From: Bacteroidales bacterium
Lineage (GTDB): Bacteria > Bacteroidota > Bacteroidia > Bacteroidales > P3
NCBI GenBank assembly: GCA_017618625.1
Contig: JAFZTV010000041.1
Span: 1-24,933 of the forward strand
Length of the DNA: 24,933 nucleotides
Direction: 5' to 3'
This document shows positions 1-8,252 of the stretch, piece by piece. Under the pieces are notes generated by a model. That model saw only the letters and a list, made by a program, of their open reading frames with translations. It was not told the DNA's origin and did not search any database. Made by a program: the position numbers and the translations under genes. Positions within the stretch are counted from its first letter, which is position 1; each line of letters begins with the position of its first letter.

Positions 1-437
<437 letters not shown>

Positions 438-484
438 TTAAGGATTAATATAATAACTTACATTTTATGCATCGTGTGAAACTA

Positions 485-492
485 CAAAGATA
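485..492 (-). promoter_or_regulatory. Candidate -7 box for nifJ
   Basis: Read on the minus strand this is TATCTTTG, an exact match to the Bacteroidota -7 consensus TAnnTTTG, about 60 bases upstream of the nifJ start. No clear TTTG -33 element is visible. Confidence 0.6.
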
Positions 493-522
493 TAAAAAAT
501 AAAATGGAGTGTGGAAAATAAT

Positions 523-550
523 TTTGGAGACGGGAAATGTTGTATCTTTG
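523..550 (+). promoter_or_regulatory. Promoter of the MutT-type gene
   Basis: TATCTTTG at 543-550 matches TAnnTTTG. TTTG at 523-526 could be the -33 element, although the 16-base spacing is shorter than the usual ~19. Transcription starting just after 550 excludes any start codon upstream and fixes translation at ATG 596. Confidence 0.6.
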
Positions 551-595
551 CAGCGTATTTCACTACCGTATTACAACGAGACAGGGGGGGAACGG

Positions 596-1000
596 ATGGA
601 ACAAGTTAAACGAATTGAGGTTGTCGCTGCCATCATACACGATGGCGACGGGCGCATTTTCGCCACACAGCGAGGATATGGAGAGTGGAAAGGCTGGTGG
701 GAGTTTCCTGGCGGCAAGATTGAACTTGGAGAGAGTCCCGAAGAGGCATTGCTGCGTGAAATCCGAGAGGAGCTAGAGGCATGCATCGTTATCGAGAAGT
801 TGGTGACCACGGTAGAGTGGGATTATCCGAAATTTCACCTCACCATGCACTGCTACTGGTGCCATGTGGAGAGCGGCACACTGATTTTGAAAGAGCACGA
901 AGCCGCCCGCTGGCTCGATGCAAACGAGTTGGAGAGTGTAAAGTGGCTACCAGCCGACCGACAAGTAAACGAAATCCTTCAACAATATTATTTGAAGTGA
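596..1000 (+). CDS. mutT: MutT-family Nudix hydrolase (8-oxo-dGTP diphosphatase-like)
   Basis: 134-residue cytoplasmic protein with a complete Nudix box: GGKIELGE, seven residues, then REIREEL, giving the metal-binding pattern G-x5-E-x7-REuxEE. The short length, the EFPGG motif just before the box and the C-terminal WLPADRQV segment match MutT proteins, which sanitise oxidised nucleotides (8-oxo-dGTP to 8-oxo-dGMP). An in-frame upstream extension to 509 is open, but it would begin before the promoter box at 543-550, so ATG 596 is chosen; GGGGGGAACGG precedes it. The glycine usual near the end of the Nudix box is Glu here (EELEA), which is tolerated in the family. Exact substrate is inferred: other (d)NTP pyrophosphohydrolases of the MutT group look similar. 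Confidence 0.88.
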   Translation: MEQVKRIEVVAAIIHDGDGRIFATQRGYGEWKGWWEFPGGKIELGESPEEALLREIREELEACIVIEKLVTTVEWDYPKFHLTMHCYWCHVESGTLILKEHEAARWLDANELESVKWLPADRQVNEILQQYYLK

Positions 1001-1842
1001 TTGAGTATGAACCTGGCCCTTGACGGCTTTCTTGAGGTCAATCTCCTCGGCCCCAGGAATGAATGAGTAGTATTGCATTTCATCAAGTACATTGTATGTT
1101 CACGAGAATATGAACCTATGAACCTTGGTGGGATTGCAAAACTTATTTTACAGTTGAATTATTGAGCGAAATAGAAAAACATCATCACAATTATATACAA
1201 CAACAACGATACTTTAAGAAAAAAATAGAACTAAAAACAGCGGACGGCAGCGGCGAAAAAAGGATTTAAGAACGACCTAAAAGCGGATAGAAACGATTCG
1301 AAAGAAGCAGAAAACAGGTCAAAATGGGAATATTTTTAACCCCTAAGCAATGGGATAAAGTAAAAAATAAGTGAAATTTCATCCCTAAATGGTGGTTTTA
1401 GTGATATTTTTAACACTTTTCAGCACCAAAGTAAAACTTTTTCATCACTTTTTAATGGTACGAGGAATTTTAGAGGTGTACATTTGCAAAAATTTTTAAG
1501 GGAGGGTTCGTGCGGTCGCGAAGAGGAAAAAACGAATGGATGCAGGGGAACGTCGAAAAGACTAGGAGGAAAATCGGGAACACGCGAAGGAAAGTTGAAA
1601 ACGAGAAAAAAAACGAAACAAGAATACACTATATCAACAGCAAGCAAGAGTTCAATACGTCACAAGCAAGGAAATAAAAACGCGCAAGGATAGTAACCAC
1701 GGATATAAAATATTAAACGCGGAGCAAGAGCACAATACACAGACAACACGAAAGGATATAAACCCACGCAAGGATAGAAAACAAGGACATAAATAAAGGA
1801 TATAATATAAAAACAGAAATCAAAACATTAAAAAGTAGAATA
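1001..1842. other. 842-base intergenic region with A-rich leader
   Basis: No convincing gene. Bases 1004-1100 are richer in GC than the rest and on the minus strand keep a ~45-codon open frame closed upstream by a TGA, so they could be a decayed gene end. From about 1150 the sequence is AT-rich. A TACATTTG box at 1479-1486 could start transcription toward the acyl-CoA ligase, which would give a ~350-base leader. That leader is strongly purine-rich on the plus strand and repeats AAGGATA-like words near 1686, 1752, 1770 and 1795. Confidence 0.5.
1479..1486 (+). promoter_or_regulatory. Candidate -7 box (TACATTTG)
   Basis: Exact TAnnTTTG match upstream of the acyl-CoA ligase. No clear TTTG -33 element at the normal distance, and the implied leader is unusually long, so this is tentative. 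Confidence 0.4.
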
Positions 1843-3498
1843 ATGTACACAAACTTTGACCATTATTTTGTAAAACTACAAAACTCCATCAACAAAAACT
1901 GGGACAGCGAAGCGCTGTGCGACTACAGAGGTAAGTCGATGACTTTCGGACAGATGGCTACCAGCATTGCCCAGATACATACATTCTTTGAGACAGCAGG
2001 CATAAAGAAAGACGACCACATAGCACTTTGCGCGAAGAACTGCGCCAGCTGGGCGCTGTCGTTCATCTCGGTGGCGAGCTATGAAGCTGTCGTTGTCCCC
2101 ATCCTGGTCGATTTCAAACCCGACAGCGTGCAGAAGCTGGTGACCCACTCGGACTCGATACTGCTCATGACCGACAAGGACACATGGAAGAAACTGGACA
2201 TCAACGAGATGCCACTACTGAGAGCGGTAATAAACATTGAGAACACAGAGCTGCTCTATTGCAACGACGAGACGATAAAGGCCGCACACGACAACCTGGT
2301 GGAGAACTTTAACAAGAAATATCCCAACGGGTTCGGAAAGGACGATGTGAAGCTTCCGACGGACAACATGGACAACCTGTCGGTGATTAACTACACCTCC
2401 GGCTCGACCGGCGACCCGAAAGGAGTTATGCTGACCCACCGCTCGCTGAGCGCGGGTATCGACTACGGCCACAGACACATACCGGTACTGCCGGGCGACC
2501 ACATGGTGAGTATGCTGCCTATGGCGCACATCTACGGCTTGGCGTTTGAGTTCCTCTATCCCCTATCTGGCGGAGCGACAATACATTATCTCGGCAAGAG
2601 TCCCTCTCCCACCCTGCTGCTGCAGGCGATGAAGGACGTGCGGCCGTACCTTATCTGCACGGTGCCGCTGGTGATGGAGAAGATATACAAGGCGTCGCTG
2701 AAGCCAGCCCTGAGCAAACCCGTCATGAAGGTCTTGACGAAAATACCGGGACTCAACAATGTGATATACAACAAAGTCAGAGAAAAGCTGGACGGAGCCT
2801 TCGGCGGCAGAGTGCGCATGTACATCATGGGCGGAGCCCCGCTGAACCCAGAAGTGGAAGACTGCTTCAGAAAGATAAAGCTACACTACACAGTGGGTTA
2901 CGGCATGACCGAGGCATCGCCGCTGCTGGCATACGAAGATTGGCGCTACTACGCCAAACATTCGTGCGGAAAATCAGTTGACTGCGGTATGGCACGAATC
3001 GACTCGGCCGACCCGACCAAGATTGTGGGCGAAATCCAAGCGAAGGGTTCCAACATCTGCAAAGGATACTACAAGAACGAGAAGGCCACCAAGGAGCTGT
3101 TTACCGACGACGGATATATGCACACCGGCGACCTGGGTCTGATTGACAAGAACGGCAACATCTTCATCAAAGGCCGCAGCAAGAACATGATACTTTCGGC
3201 CAACGGCCAGAACATCTACCCAGAAGAGGTAGAGGCTGTGGTGAACAACCAGGATTATGTGGCCGAGTCGGTGCTGGTTGACAGAGACGGCAAGCTGGTA
3301 GCGTTGATATATCTTAACCAAGACAGCATGAAACGCGACGGAATCGGCGAGGAGCAGATAGAAACGCTCAGGACGAACATACTGAACGGAGCTAACGAGA
3401 CGCTGCCCGCATACAGCAAAATCAGCAAGATAGAAATCAAGGACGAACCGTTTGAGAAGACTCCCAAGATGAGCATCAAGCGCTTCCTGTACAGCTAA
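1843..3498 (+). CDS. Long-chain fatty acid-CoA ligase (AMP-forming)
   Basis: 551-residue member of the ANL/AMP-binding superfamily, which activates fatty acids with ATP and then loads them onto CoA. Visible core motifs are the P-loop-like YTSGSTGDPKGV (residues 184-195), GYGMTEASPL (352-361), HTGDLG (427-432), GRSKNMI (444-450) and NIYPEEVE (457-464). The C-terminal catalytic-lysine region reads KTPKMSIKRF (539-548), so the TP-x-x-K position is Ser544 and a nearby Lys may take the role. Length fits the short FadD-like Bacteroidota enzymes. No signal peptide, so cytoplasmic or membrane-associated. It stands alone, with a repeat directly after its stop codon. Substrate chain length is inferred; a different acyl or aryl acid cannot be excluded. 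Confidence 0.88.
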   Translation: MYTNFDHYFVKLQNSINKNWDSEALCDYRGKSMTFGQMATSIAQIHTFFETAGIKKDDHIALCAKNCASWALSFISVASYEAVVVPILVDFKPDSVQKLVTHSDSILLMTDKDTWKKLDINEMPLLRAVINIENTELLYCNDETIKAAHDNLVENFNKKYPNGFGKDDVKLPTDNMDNLSVINYTSGSTGDPKGVMLTHRSLSAGIDYGHRHIPVLPGDHMVSMLPMAHIYGLAFEFLYPLSGGATIHYLGKSPSPTLLLQAMKDVRPYLICTVPLVMEKIYKASLKPALSKPVMKVLTKIPGLNNVIYNKVREKLDGAFGGRVRMYIMGGAPLNPEVEDCFRKIKLHYTVGYGMTEASPLLAYEDWRYYAKHSCGKSVDCGMARIDSADPTKIVGEIQAKGSNICKGYYKNEKATKELFTDDGYMHTGDLGLIDKNGNIFIKGRSKNMILSANGQNIYPEEVEAVVNNQDYVAESVLVDRDGKLVALIYLNQDSMKRDGIGEEQIETLRTNILNGANETLPAYSKISKIEIKDEPFEKTPKMSIKRFLYS

Positions 3499-3706
3499 GA
3501 AACTGTTTTAATTTAATTCAATGTTTTCCTTAAAGCACCTGAACGGCATATTTTCCACCTTCTCTCAGTTACAATGGACACCCTGGGGTTCTCCGCTTCG
3601 CTATCGAAATGCCACTGGCATTTCTTCATGCCTTCGATAAGGCAAAAAATCTGCTCGCCCATGTGCATAATAAAATTCATCAATCAAATTTAAACAGTTT
3701 TTAAGA
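3496..3706 (+). repeat. MITE-like intergenic repeat, copy 1
   Basis: A 211-base element that recurs at 15669-15838. The ends are imperfect inverted repeats built on AAACTGTTTwAATTTrAT. It begins with the TAA stop codon of the acyl-CoA ligase. Inner hairpins are GAAATGCC/GGCATTTC (3606-3613 and 3617-3624), absent from the other copy, and TGCCTT-CGAT-AAGGCA (3629-3644), shared with it. It is about 41 bases longer than copy 2 because of the extra hairpin segment. No protein is encoded. Confidence 0.85.
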
Positions 3707-3766
3707 TTCCTATACAATTAATCAAGATCAATAGTCCCTATTGATAAACGCGTGTGTTTCAAGGAG

Positions 3767-3794
3767 CCCGTATCCCGAAAGGGGTACGGGTTTT
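3767..3794 (+). terminator. Rho-independent terminator-like hairpin
   Basis: CCCGTATCCC (3767-3776), GAAA tetraloop, GGGGTACGGG (3781-3790): ten pairs with one G-T wobble, followed by TTTT. It lies between the acyl-CoA ligase and birA and probably ends the former's transcript. Confidence 0.7.
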
Positions 3795-3828
3795 CCGATT
3801 ATATAGGACGAGGTCAGAGAAAAAAAGG

Positions 3829-3836
3829 TATCTTTG
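3829..3836 (+). promoter_or_regulatory. -7 box upstream of birA
   Basis: TATCTTTG, an exact TAnnTTTG match about 75 bases before the birA start; no TTTG at the usual -33 distance. Confidence 0.5.
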
Positions 3837-3910
3837 TACACAACAAGTGAAAGCGGCAAACAAGACGAAAGACATTATAATCAGCATTATAGCATAAAAC
3901 AGGCGAGTGT

Positions 3911-4684
3911 ATGGAACTGATGGAATTTGAGGAACTGGAGTCAACCAACGGATACTGCGGAGAGTTGGATTTGCGGAACGTGGAGGAGTTCACAACGGTG
4001 TGGGCGCACAGACAGACAGCAGGGCGCGGACAACGCGGCAACCGATGGGAGAGCGAGGATGAAAAGAACCTGACGTTCAGCGTGGTGCTGCACCCCACAT
4101 TTTTGCCAGCAGCACGGCAATACGAACTCACGAAGGCATTGTCGCTGGGTGTGAGCGACTGGGTTGCGGAGGAGCTTGGGGGAGAGCTGAACAGGGTGCA
4201 GATAAAGTGGCCGAACGACATATACGCCGAGAGGAGGAAGATATGCGGGATGCTGATAGAGAACAAAATAGGAGAACGCTACGAGACGGCGGTGTGCGGC
4301 ATAGGGTTGAACGTGAACCAGACGGAGTTTGGCGAGGGAGCGCCCAACGCCACATCGCTGAAACTGCTGACGGGGAAAGACTATGAGCTGAGAGGGCTGC
4401 TGGAAGGGGTGCTGGAGAGCCTGAGGCGGAGGTATGAGGAGTTGGTGGGTAGAGGTCAGTGGGCAGTAGTCGGTGGGCAGCAGTCGGCGGGCTGCATTGA
4501 GAGGGAGTATCTGGGGCGGCTGATGAATTTGGGTAAGGAGTGCAATTATACCTACAAGGGGAAGCCTATACGGGCGACCATCACGGGAGTGTCGGAATGG
4601 GGGCATCTGCAACTCACAACAAACGACGGGGAGAAGATTGAGTGCGGGATGAAGGAGATTGTGTTTGAGAGAGAGGGGCGGTGA
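3911..4684 (+). CDS. birA: Biotin--[biotin carboxyl carrier protein] ligase, short form
   Basis: 257-residue cytoplasmic enzyme that makes biotinyl-AMP and transfers biotin to the carrier lysine of carboxylases. Visible motifs: GRGQRGNRW (38-46, adenylate loop), KWPNDIY (99-105), KICGMLIE (110-117, with the ligase lysine) and GIGLNVNQ (130-137). There is no N-terminal helix-turn-helix, so it is a class I ligase rather than a repressor. Residues ~178-194 (GRGQWAVVGGQQSAG) are an insertion encoded by 7-base repeats at 4444-4492, in the variable linker between the catalytic core and the C-terminal SH3-like domain; the downstream sequence stays in frame. ATG 3911 gives MELMEF; the ATG three codons later is an alternative. 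Confidence 0.92.
   Translation: MELMEFEELESTNGYCGELDLRNVEEFTTVWAHRQTAGRGQRGNRWESEDEKNLTFSVVLHPTFLPAARQYELTKALSLGVSDWVAEELGGELNRVQIKWPNDIYAERRKICGMLIENKIGERYETAVCGIGLNVNQTEFGEGAPNATSLKLLTGKDYELRGLLEGVLESLRRRYEELVGRGQWAVVGGQQSAGCIEREYLGRLMNLGKECNYTYKGKPIRATITGVSEWGHLQLTTNDGEKIECGMKEIVFEREGR
4444..4492 (+). repeat. Heptanucleotide array inside birA (family B)
   Basis: Seven consecutive 7-base units fitting RGYRGKC with variation; the clearest five (4458-4492) are AGTGGGC, AGTAGTC, GGTGGGC, AGCAGTC, GGCGGGC. The array is read through in frame. Related units GGTAGTC GGCTGTC GGTTGGA occur at 5390-5410 in non-coding DNA. Confidence 0.7.
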
Positions 4685-4887
4685 TTTGTTTTATGTTGAT
4701 GAATTGTACGATGAAATTTACAAAAAAGAGGAGGCTGCGATAGAGTCTTTAGGTGGATTGTAGAATGGCTGCGATGGCATCGCAGGCAATTGGGAAGAAG
4801 GGGCGCGAGAGGGAGACAATGGGAACTTGTGGAAAATGTGGTGATTACGAGATTGTCCATCCGACGAAACGGGTAAAAACAACCATT

Positions 4888-5081
4888 GGTGAACAGGTGA
4901 ACGGTGAAATGGTGAAACACTATGTCACCGCATATCGCCATGTTCACCTTTTTACATAGCAATATACATATATACTACTATATTATAATTAATTACGAAA
5001 ACTATTGTTGATTCTTTTAATTAATAGACACACATACCTCCCATCAGACACACATCGCATTTCACCGTTCACCTGTTCACC
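4888..5081. repeat. Inverted-repeat element with perfect 24-bp arms
   Basis: GGTGAACAGGTGAACGGTGA... at 4888-4911 is perfectly complementary to 5058-5081, separated by 146 AT-rich bases. Each arm is itself a run of GGTGAAC/GGTGAAA units. It could be a MITE-like element or a long stem-loop. No transposase and no clear target-site duplication are seen. Confidence 0.8.
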
Positions 5082-5126
5082 TGCTCCACACCGGGCGTCC
5101 GAATAAGGGGAAGAGACAACTACCAC

Positions 5127-5148
5127 CCAACGCCCTACCAACGCCCTA
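5127..5148 (+). repeat. 11-bp tandem repeat, 2 copies
   Basis: CCAACGCCCTA twice without mismatch (5127-5137 and 5138-5148). One of four loci in the window with an exact 11-bp period. Confidence 0.75.
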
Positions 5149-5454
5149 GTAAGAAGCAGTATGGAGTGTGCCCTCACGGGGCGGACAAAGAGGTCGGTGG
5201 TCAGGTGGTGCTTAGCTGATTTTTAACATCCAAAGCAACGAGAGACGCTAAAAACCACGAAAAAGACTTCTTTGTTTATTGCGAAAATTGTCGGGAAAGG
5301 CGAAATTATGCGAAAATCGTTTGTCGGTTTGCCCTAAAGCAGGTGAGTAGAGTTTTTGTGGGGCATGTTCGTGGCGGCACGGGTTGATAGGTAGTCGGCT
5401 GTCGGTTGGAGAGCAATTCTGTAACATTTAATCGAAGACGGGCGCGGAATTTCA

Positions 5455-5859
5455 TTAGAAATAGACGGTGTGGCCTCTCCTTTTCTTGTAAACATACATG
5501 TCCGCTTTCTTCATAGACCACTTGTCCTTGTTCGAGACATACCATTTTGACAAATTCGCCGTATCAATTGACATTTGGCTAACGCTTTTATAGAAAGGAG
5601 GTTCGGCAACAATATAATTGAGCTTATACCCCGTCAGAGTTTCCAAATAGCTACAATTTTCCAGAAAGTAAAACCAGTCATTCGGGTGTATTTCGCCTCC
5701 AGTTTCGATCATCTCATCATATTCCGCTATCGCGGAAACACGGTAATAGAAGTAATCTTTGAATTCATCCTTGTCGGCATCAGAAATACGGCAAGCGGTG
5801 AAAACCGTTGCCAACAGTAATAATGGTATCAGGCAAGCTCTTTTCACTTTATTTATCAT
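5455..5859 (-). CDS. Small lipoprotein of unknown function
   Basis: 134 residues. The start MINKVKRACL is followed by a hydrophobic stretch and a lipobox ending TVFTAC, so it should be an SPase II-processed lipoprotein with Cys at about residue 23. An open frame continues upstream to 5967, but the lipoprotein signal only makes sense from ATG 5859, and a TATTTTTG promoter box at 5918-5925 lies inside that extension. The mature part is charged and aromatic-rich (YFYYRVS, NDWFYFLENCSYLETL) and ends KKRRGHTVYF. No family is recognised. It is divergent from the next secreted protein and belongs to the AT-richer accessory block. Confidence 0.72.
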   Translation of the reverse strand: MINKVKRACLIPLLLLATVFTACRISDADKDEFKDYFYYRVSAIAEYDEMIETGGEIHPNDWFYFLENCSYLETLTGYKLNYIVAEPPFYKSVSQMSIDTANLSKWYVSNKDKWSMKKADMYVYKKRRGHTVYF

Positions 5860-5917
5860 TGATTTGCCGGGATATTGTGTGTCGAAACGGGGTGGATGAT
5901 TCGACTTTTTTGCTTCA

Positions 5918-5925
5918 CAAAAATA
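5918..5925 (-). promoter_or_regulatory. -7 box of the lipoprotein gene
   Basis: TATTTTTG on the minus strand matches TAnnTTTG, about 58 bases before ATG 5859; a GTTGG lies about 17 bases further upstream as a weak -33 candidate. Confidence 0.55.
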
Positions 5926-6072
5926 CGAAAACTTTTTATTCCAACGTTTTTCTTCAGTTGGGCGCAAAGCATACCACGATTAAAGTATTGATTATCACTC
6001 ATTCTCTCGCACTTGTTTCGGCGAAGGTGGTATCGTATTGACTGGAGGGCGCACAAGTGGCAGATTTTTTTG

Positions 6073-6080
6073 TATATTTG
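6073..6080 (+). promoter_or_regulatory. -7 box (TATATTTG)
   Basis: Exact TAnnTTTG match 36 bases before ATG 6117, divergent from the minus-strand lipoprotein gene; no clear -33 element. Confidence 0.55.
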
Positions 6081-6116
6081 CAGTGGCCTAAACACATGAC
6101 GGAACACAAAATACCC

Positions 6117-6686
6117 ATGAAGCGAATATTCTCAATCATCATACTGCTGGGAGTACTAAGTTCCGGTAACGCTCAAAAGAAAGTGATTGACACGACATGG
6201 TTCTATGTGCCGGAAATCGACAACGTTGACGAAGGGTTACTGCGGCTCCTCGACTCAGTAACCGTCACCTACGCAAAAGAATCTCAAGTATGGCTGTTGT
6301 TTTACGAAAACACCGACACTTCGACTGAATCCTATGACATACGATTGTTGGCTGAGCCTTTCCTGGAGATTTCAAAAGCACACGCAAGGGCCTGGGGCTA
6401 TTTCTACATAAAAAACCGATTATTCTTTGTAGAACAGAAAAAAGATAGCGCATCTATTGGCAACGATGTTTTCAGGTTATCAAAACAGAGAAAAAGATTC
6501 TTCTATCTCACCATTGATTGGGCCGAATTTTGGAGAAGCGATCTGGATGAGAGAGTAAAAAAAGAGCTCACCGAAAACATTTATAACTACGATCCGGGCA
6601 CCCCTGTTTTAGCCAAGGACAAAAGGGGGAGGTGGACGTGGGTTGCAACATACCCGTATGGGACATACATAAGAACAGGATATTAG
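6117..6686 (+). CDS. Exported protein of unknown function
   Basis: 189 residues with a clear type I signal peptide (MKRIFSIIILLGVLSSGNAQ, cleavage after NAQ). The frame is open back to 6057, but that region contains the -7 box at 6073-6080, so ATG 6117 is preferred (ATG 6096 is possible). The mature protein begins KKVIDTTWFYVPEID and is rich in aromatic and charged residues (FFYLTIDWAEFWRSDLDERV near the middle of its C-terminal half), ending YPYGTYIRTGY. No family is recognised. First gene of a run of plus-strand exported proteins; the 120-base gap to the next has no strict promoter match, so they may be co-transcribed. Confidence 0.72.
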   Translation: MKRIFSIIILLGVLSSGNAQKKVIDTTWFYVPEIDNVDEGLLRLLDSVTVTYAKESQVWLLFYENTDTSTESYDIRLLAEPFLEISKAHARAWGYFYIKNRLFFVEQKKDSASIGNDVFRLSKQRKRFFYLTIDWAEFWRSDLDERVKKELTENIYNYDPGTPVLAKDKRGRWTWVATYPYGTYIRTGY

Positions 6687-6806
6687 CGAACCGTGCTAAA
6701 ATCAATACAAAACTTGAATACTGATTGTTGCAGGCAAATCGTTGGATTTGGAATATTGTGATTACCAAGGGATATAAATAATGGCGATGAACGAAAAAGT
6801 ATGTGT

Positions 6807-7649
6807 ATGAGAAAGCAGATGCTTCTATATATTTTTCTGACAATTACTTTGCTGGCAAACGCTCAACATAGTGGAGTCGCCAACTTCATCGAACTGTCGG
6901 TCAGATCCGAGCTTCAATCTCGTTTCGAGAATGGATGGCTGAGCGATACGACATATATCATGCTTGACATGTGGAATGTGGATGCTTCGAACTTCTCAGA
7001 TGTTCAGCCTCCCCAAGGGAAGGCGGTTTGGATGTCGTTAAGAGACCTCGACTACGAAATTATTAATAAGGAAATACCGTTTCTGCATGTGTCAATAAAT
7101 ATCGAAGATGGCGACATTGCTGTTTATTTGCAGTCGGGATTGGGCGTTAGATATGATGGTTCATGTAAATGTTACAGGTATCCGCTGGCAACTCGTATCG
7201 AGGACGGCGTCACCGGTAATATATGGTCGGACATTCTAAAAGTATATCTGACAAGCAGCGAAGGGCGGTCGTGTTATCCAGAGGTGCTGCCTGTCGTTTT
7301 TGGAAAATACAAATACTGTTATCAGATTGAACGGATGGGCTTCCCTTCCAGTGTGAACGGGGTGGCGATTAAAGCATTGTCTGAATTTGTAAAACCCGAT
7401 GGGTCATTCTATATCGATTTCGAGGATGATTTCATGGGCATTCCTTTTATTGTTACGGACATATCCTACAATCAAGACAATAATATTCTGGTATATCTCA
7501 GGAATGTGGTTTTATCTGATGGGTATGTTTACATTGCAAATGGAATCTATCCCCATGTCGGTTACTCTGTATTTGAATTATCGTTTGATGAATCATACGG
7601 TTTCCGAATTATGTCATATTCATTGGATCAAAAAAGCGAACTCAAATAA
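6807..7649 (+). CDS. Exported protein of unknown function
   Basis: 280 residues. MRKQMLLYIFLTITLLANAQ is a signal peptide, cleaved after NAQ; ATG 6801 two codons upstream is the alternative start. The mature protein has a Cys pair in SCKCYRYPL and two further Cys (RSCYPEV, KYKYCYQI), so disulfides in the periplasm or outside the cell are plausible. No domain is recognised. The gene shares AT-rich composition and signal-peptide style with its neighbours. Confidence 0.72.
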   Translation: MRKQMLLYIFLTITLLANAQHSGVANFIELSVRSELQSRFENGWLSDTTYIMLDMWNVDASNFSDVQPPQGKAVWMSLRDLDYEIINKEIPFLHVSINIEDGDIAVYLQSGLGVRYDGSCKCYRYPLATRIEDGVTGNIWSDILKVYLTSSEGRSCYPEVLPVVFGKYKYCYQIERMGFPSSVNGVAIKALSEFVKPDGSFYIDFEDDFMGIPFIVTDISYNQDNNILVYLRNVVLSDGYVYIANGIYPHVGYSVFELSFDESYGFRIMSYSLDQKSELK

Positions 7650-7727
7650 TGCCTGTTAAATTGTCAATCACCAAAGCTTGGATGCGATGGTAAAAATATA
7701 AAAGTGGAGAACCATAAAAAAGCTGTA

Positions 7728-8162
7728 ATGAAAATAAAAACACTTGCAACATTATTGGCCTGTATTATCTCGTTGCGGGGTATAGCCCAAAACAAGGATT
7801 TGACCATTTATGACTCCCTTCGGTTTGAAAAAAAGGTAGCCAGTAAGACCGTGGTGGTAGATTATAAATGTTTGGGCAGAGACCCCATTGCAACAACAAA
7901 CGCCAGTGACTCGATAATTGCGGCAATAAATAATTCTATTAGGCTGCGTTCGGAAACCGCGATGGAATTTTCTTATAATAACAAAGACTACTATATCAGT
8001 ATTCACGATAAGTGTATGCGGAAAGCATTATCCTTAAACAAGGAAAAAATCAAGAGGAATATTGAGAGCATTAAGGTAATGATAACCATTGCATTTTATG
8101 AGAACATTTATTATCGCGGGGAACCTTATGCTGTAATCACCAACATTAAACGTAAGTATTAG
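7728..8162 (+). CDS. Small exported protein of unknown function
   Basis: 144 residues. MKIKTLATLLACIISLRGIAQ is a signal peptide (cleavage after IAQ); an ATG at 7704 would add eight residues before it and is less likely. The mature part has an SLRFEKKVASKTVVVDYKC stretch and a basic C-terminal region (KEKIKRNIESIKVM) ending in a short strand-like tail. No family is recognised. 78 bases after the previous gene, so likely in the same transcript. Confidence 0.7.
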   Translation: MKIKTLATLLACIISLRGIAQNKDLTIYDSLRFEKKVASKTVVVDYKCLGRDPIATTNASDSIIAAINNSIRLRSETAMEFSYNNKDYYISIHDKCMRKALSLNKEKIKRNIESIKVMITIAFYENIYYRGEPYAVITNIKRKY

Positions 8163-8210
8163 GATGCAATATATGTTACGGTTTTAATGTGAAATGACAT
8201 GCTAGAATTT

Positions 8211-8218
8211 TACCTTTG
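8211..8218 (+). promoter_or_regulatory. -7 box (TACCTTTG)
   Basis: Exact TAnnTTTG match 35 bases upstream of ATG 8253. The longer reading from ATG 8199 would begin before this box, which supports the shorter start. Confidence 0.55.
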
Positions 8219-8252
8219 TGCCGGATTTGGAATAACAAAAAAAGCAATGCCT

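Larger units (their letters stand above)
3499..3910. other. 412-base intergenic region
   Basis: Holds, in order, the MITE-like repeat (to 3706), a small hairpin ATCAATAG/CTATTGAT (3727-3745, loop TCC), a strong GC-rich terminator-like hairpin (3767-3794) and a -7 box (3829-3836) for birA. No gene is seen. Confidence 0.6.
4685..5454. other. 770-base intergenic region with repeats
   Basis: No gene supported. Contents are a 17-base odd palindrome CTGCGATG-G-CATCGCAG (4769-4785), a 24-bp perfect inverted repeat (4888-4911 / 5058-5081), an 11-bp tandem duplication (5127-5148) and three heptamers (5390-5410). Short open frames here have repeat-derived peptides such as GEQVNGEM on both arms and look spurious. 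Confidence 0.6.

Noticed and set aside
1420..1693. Short open frames on both strands in the A-rich leader
   Set aside because: Composition is extremely biased (Lys/Arg/Gly-rich on plus), there is no ATG with supporting context and no recognisable motif.
4769..4785. 17-base odd palindrome CTGCGATG-G-CATCGCAG as an operator
   Set aside because: It is downstream of birA with no promoter or gene start near it, so no regulatory role can be argued.
4888..5081. CRISPR array
   Set aside because: There are only two arms in inverted orientation, no regularly spaced direct repeats and no cas genes nearby.
4753..5177. Two short frames with similar GEQVNGEM peptides on opposite strands
   Set aside because: The shared peptide comes from the two arms of the 24-bp inverted repeat, not from paralogous genes.
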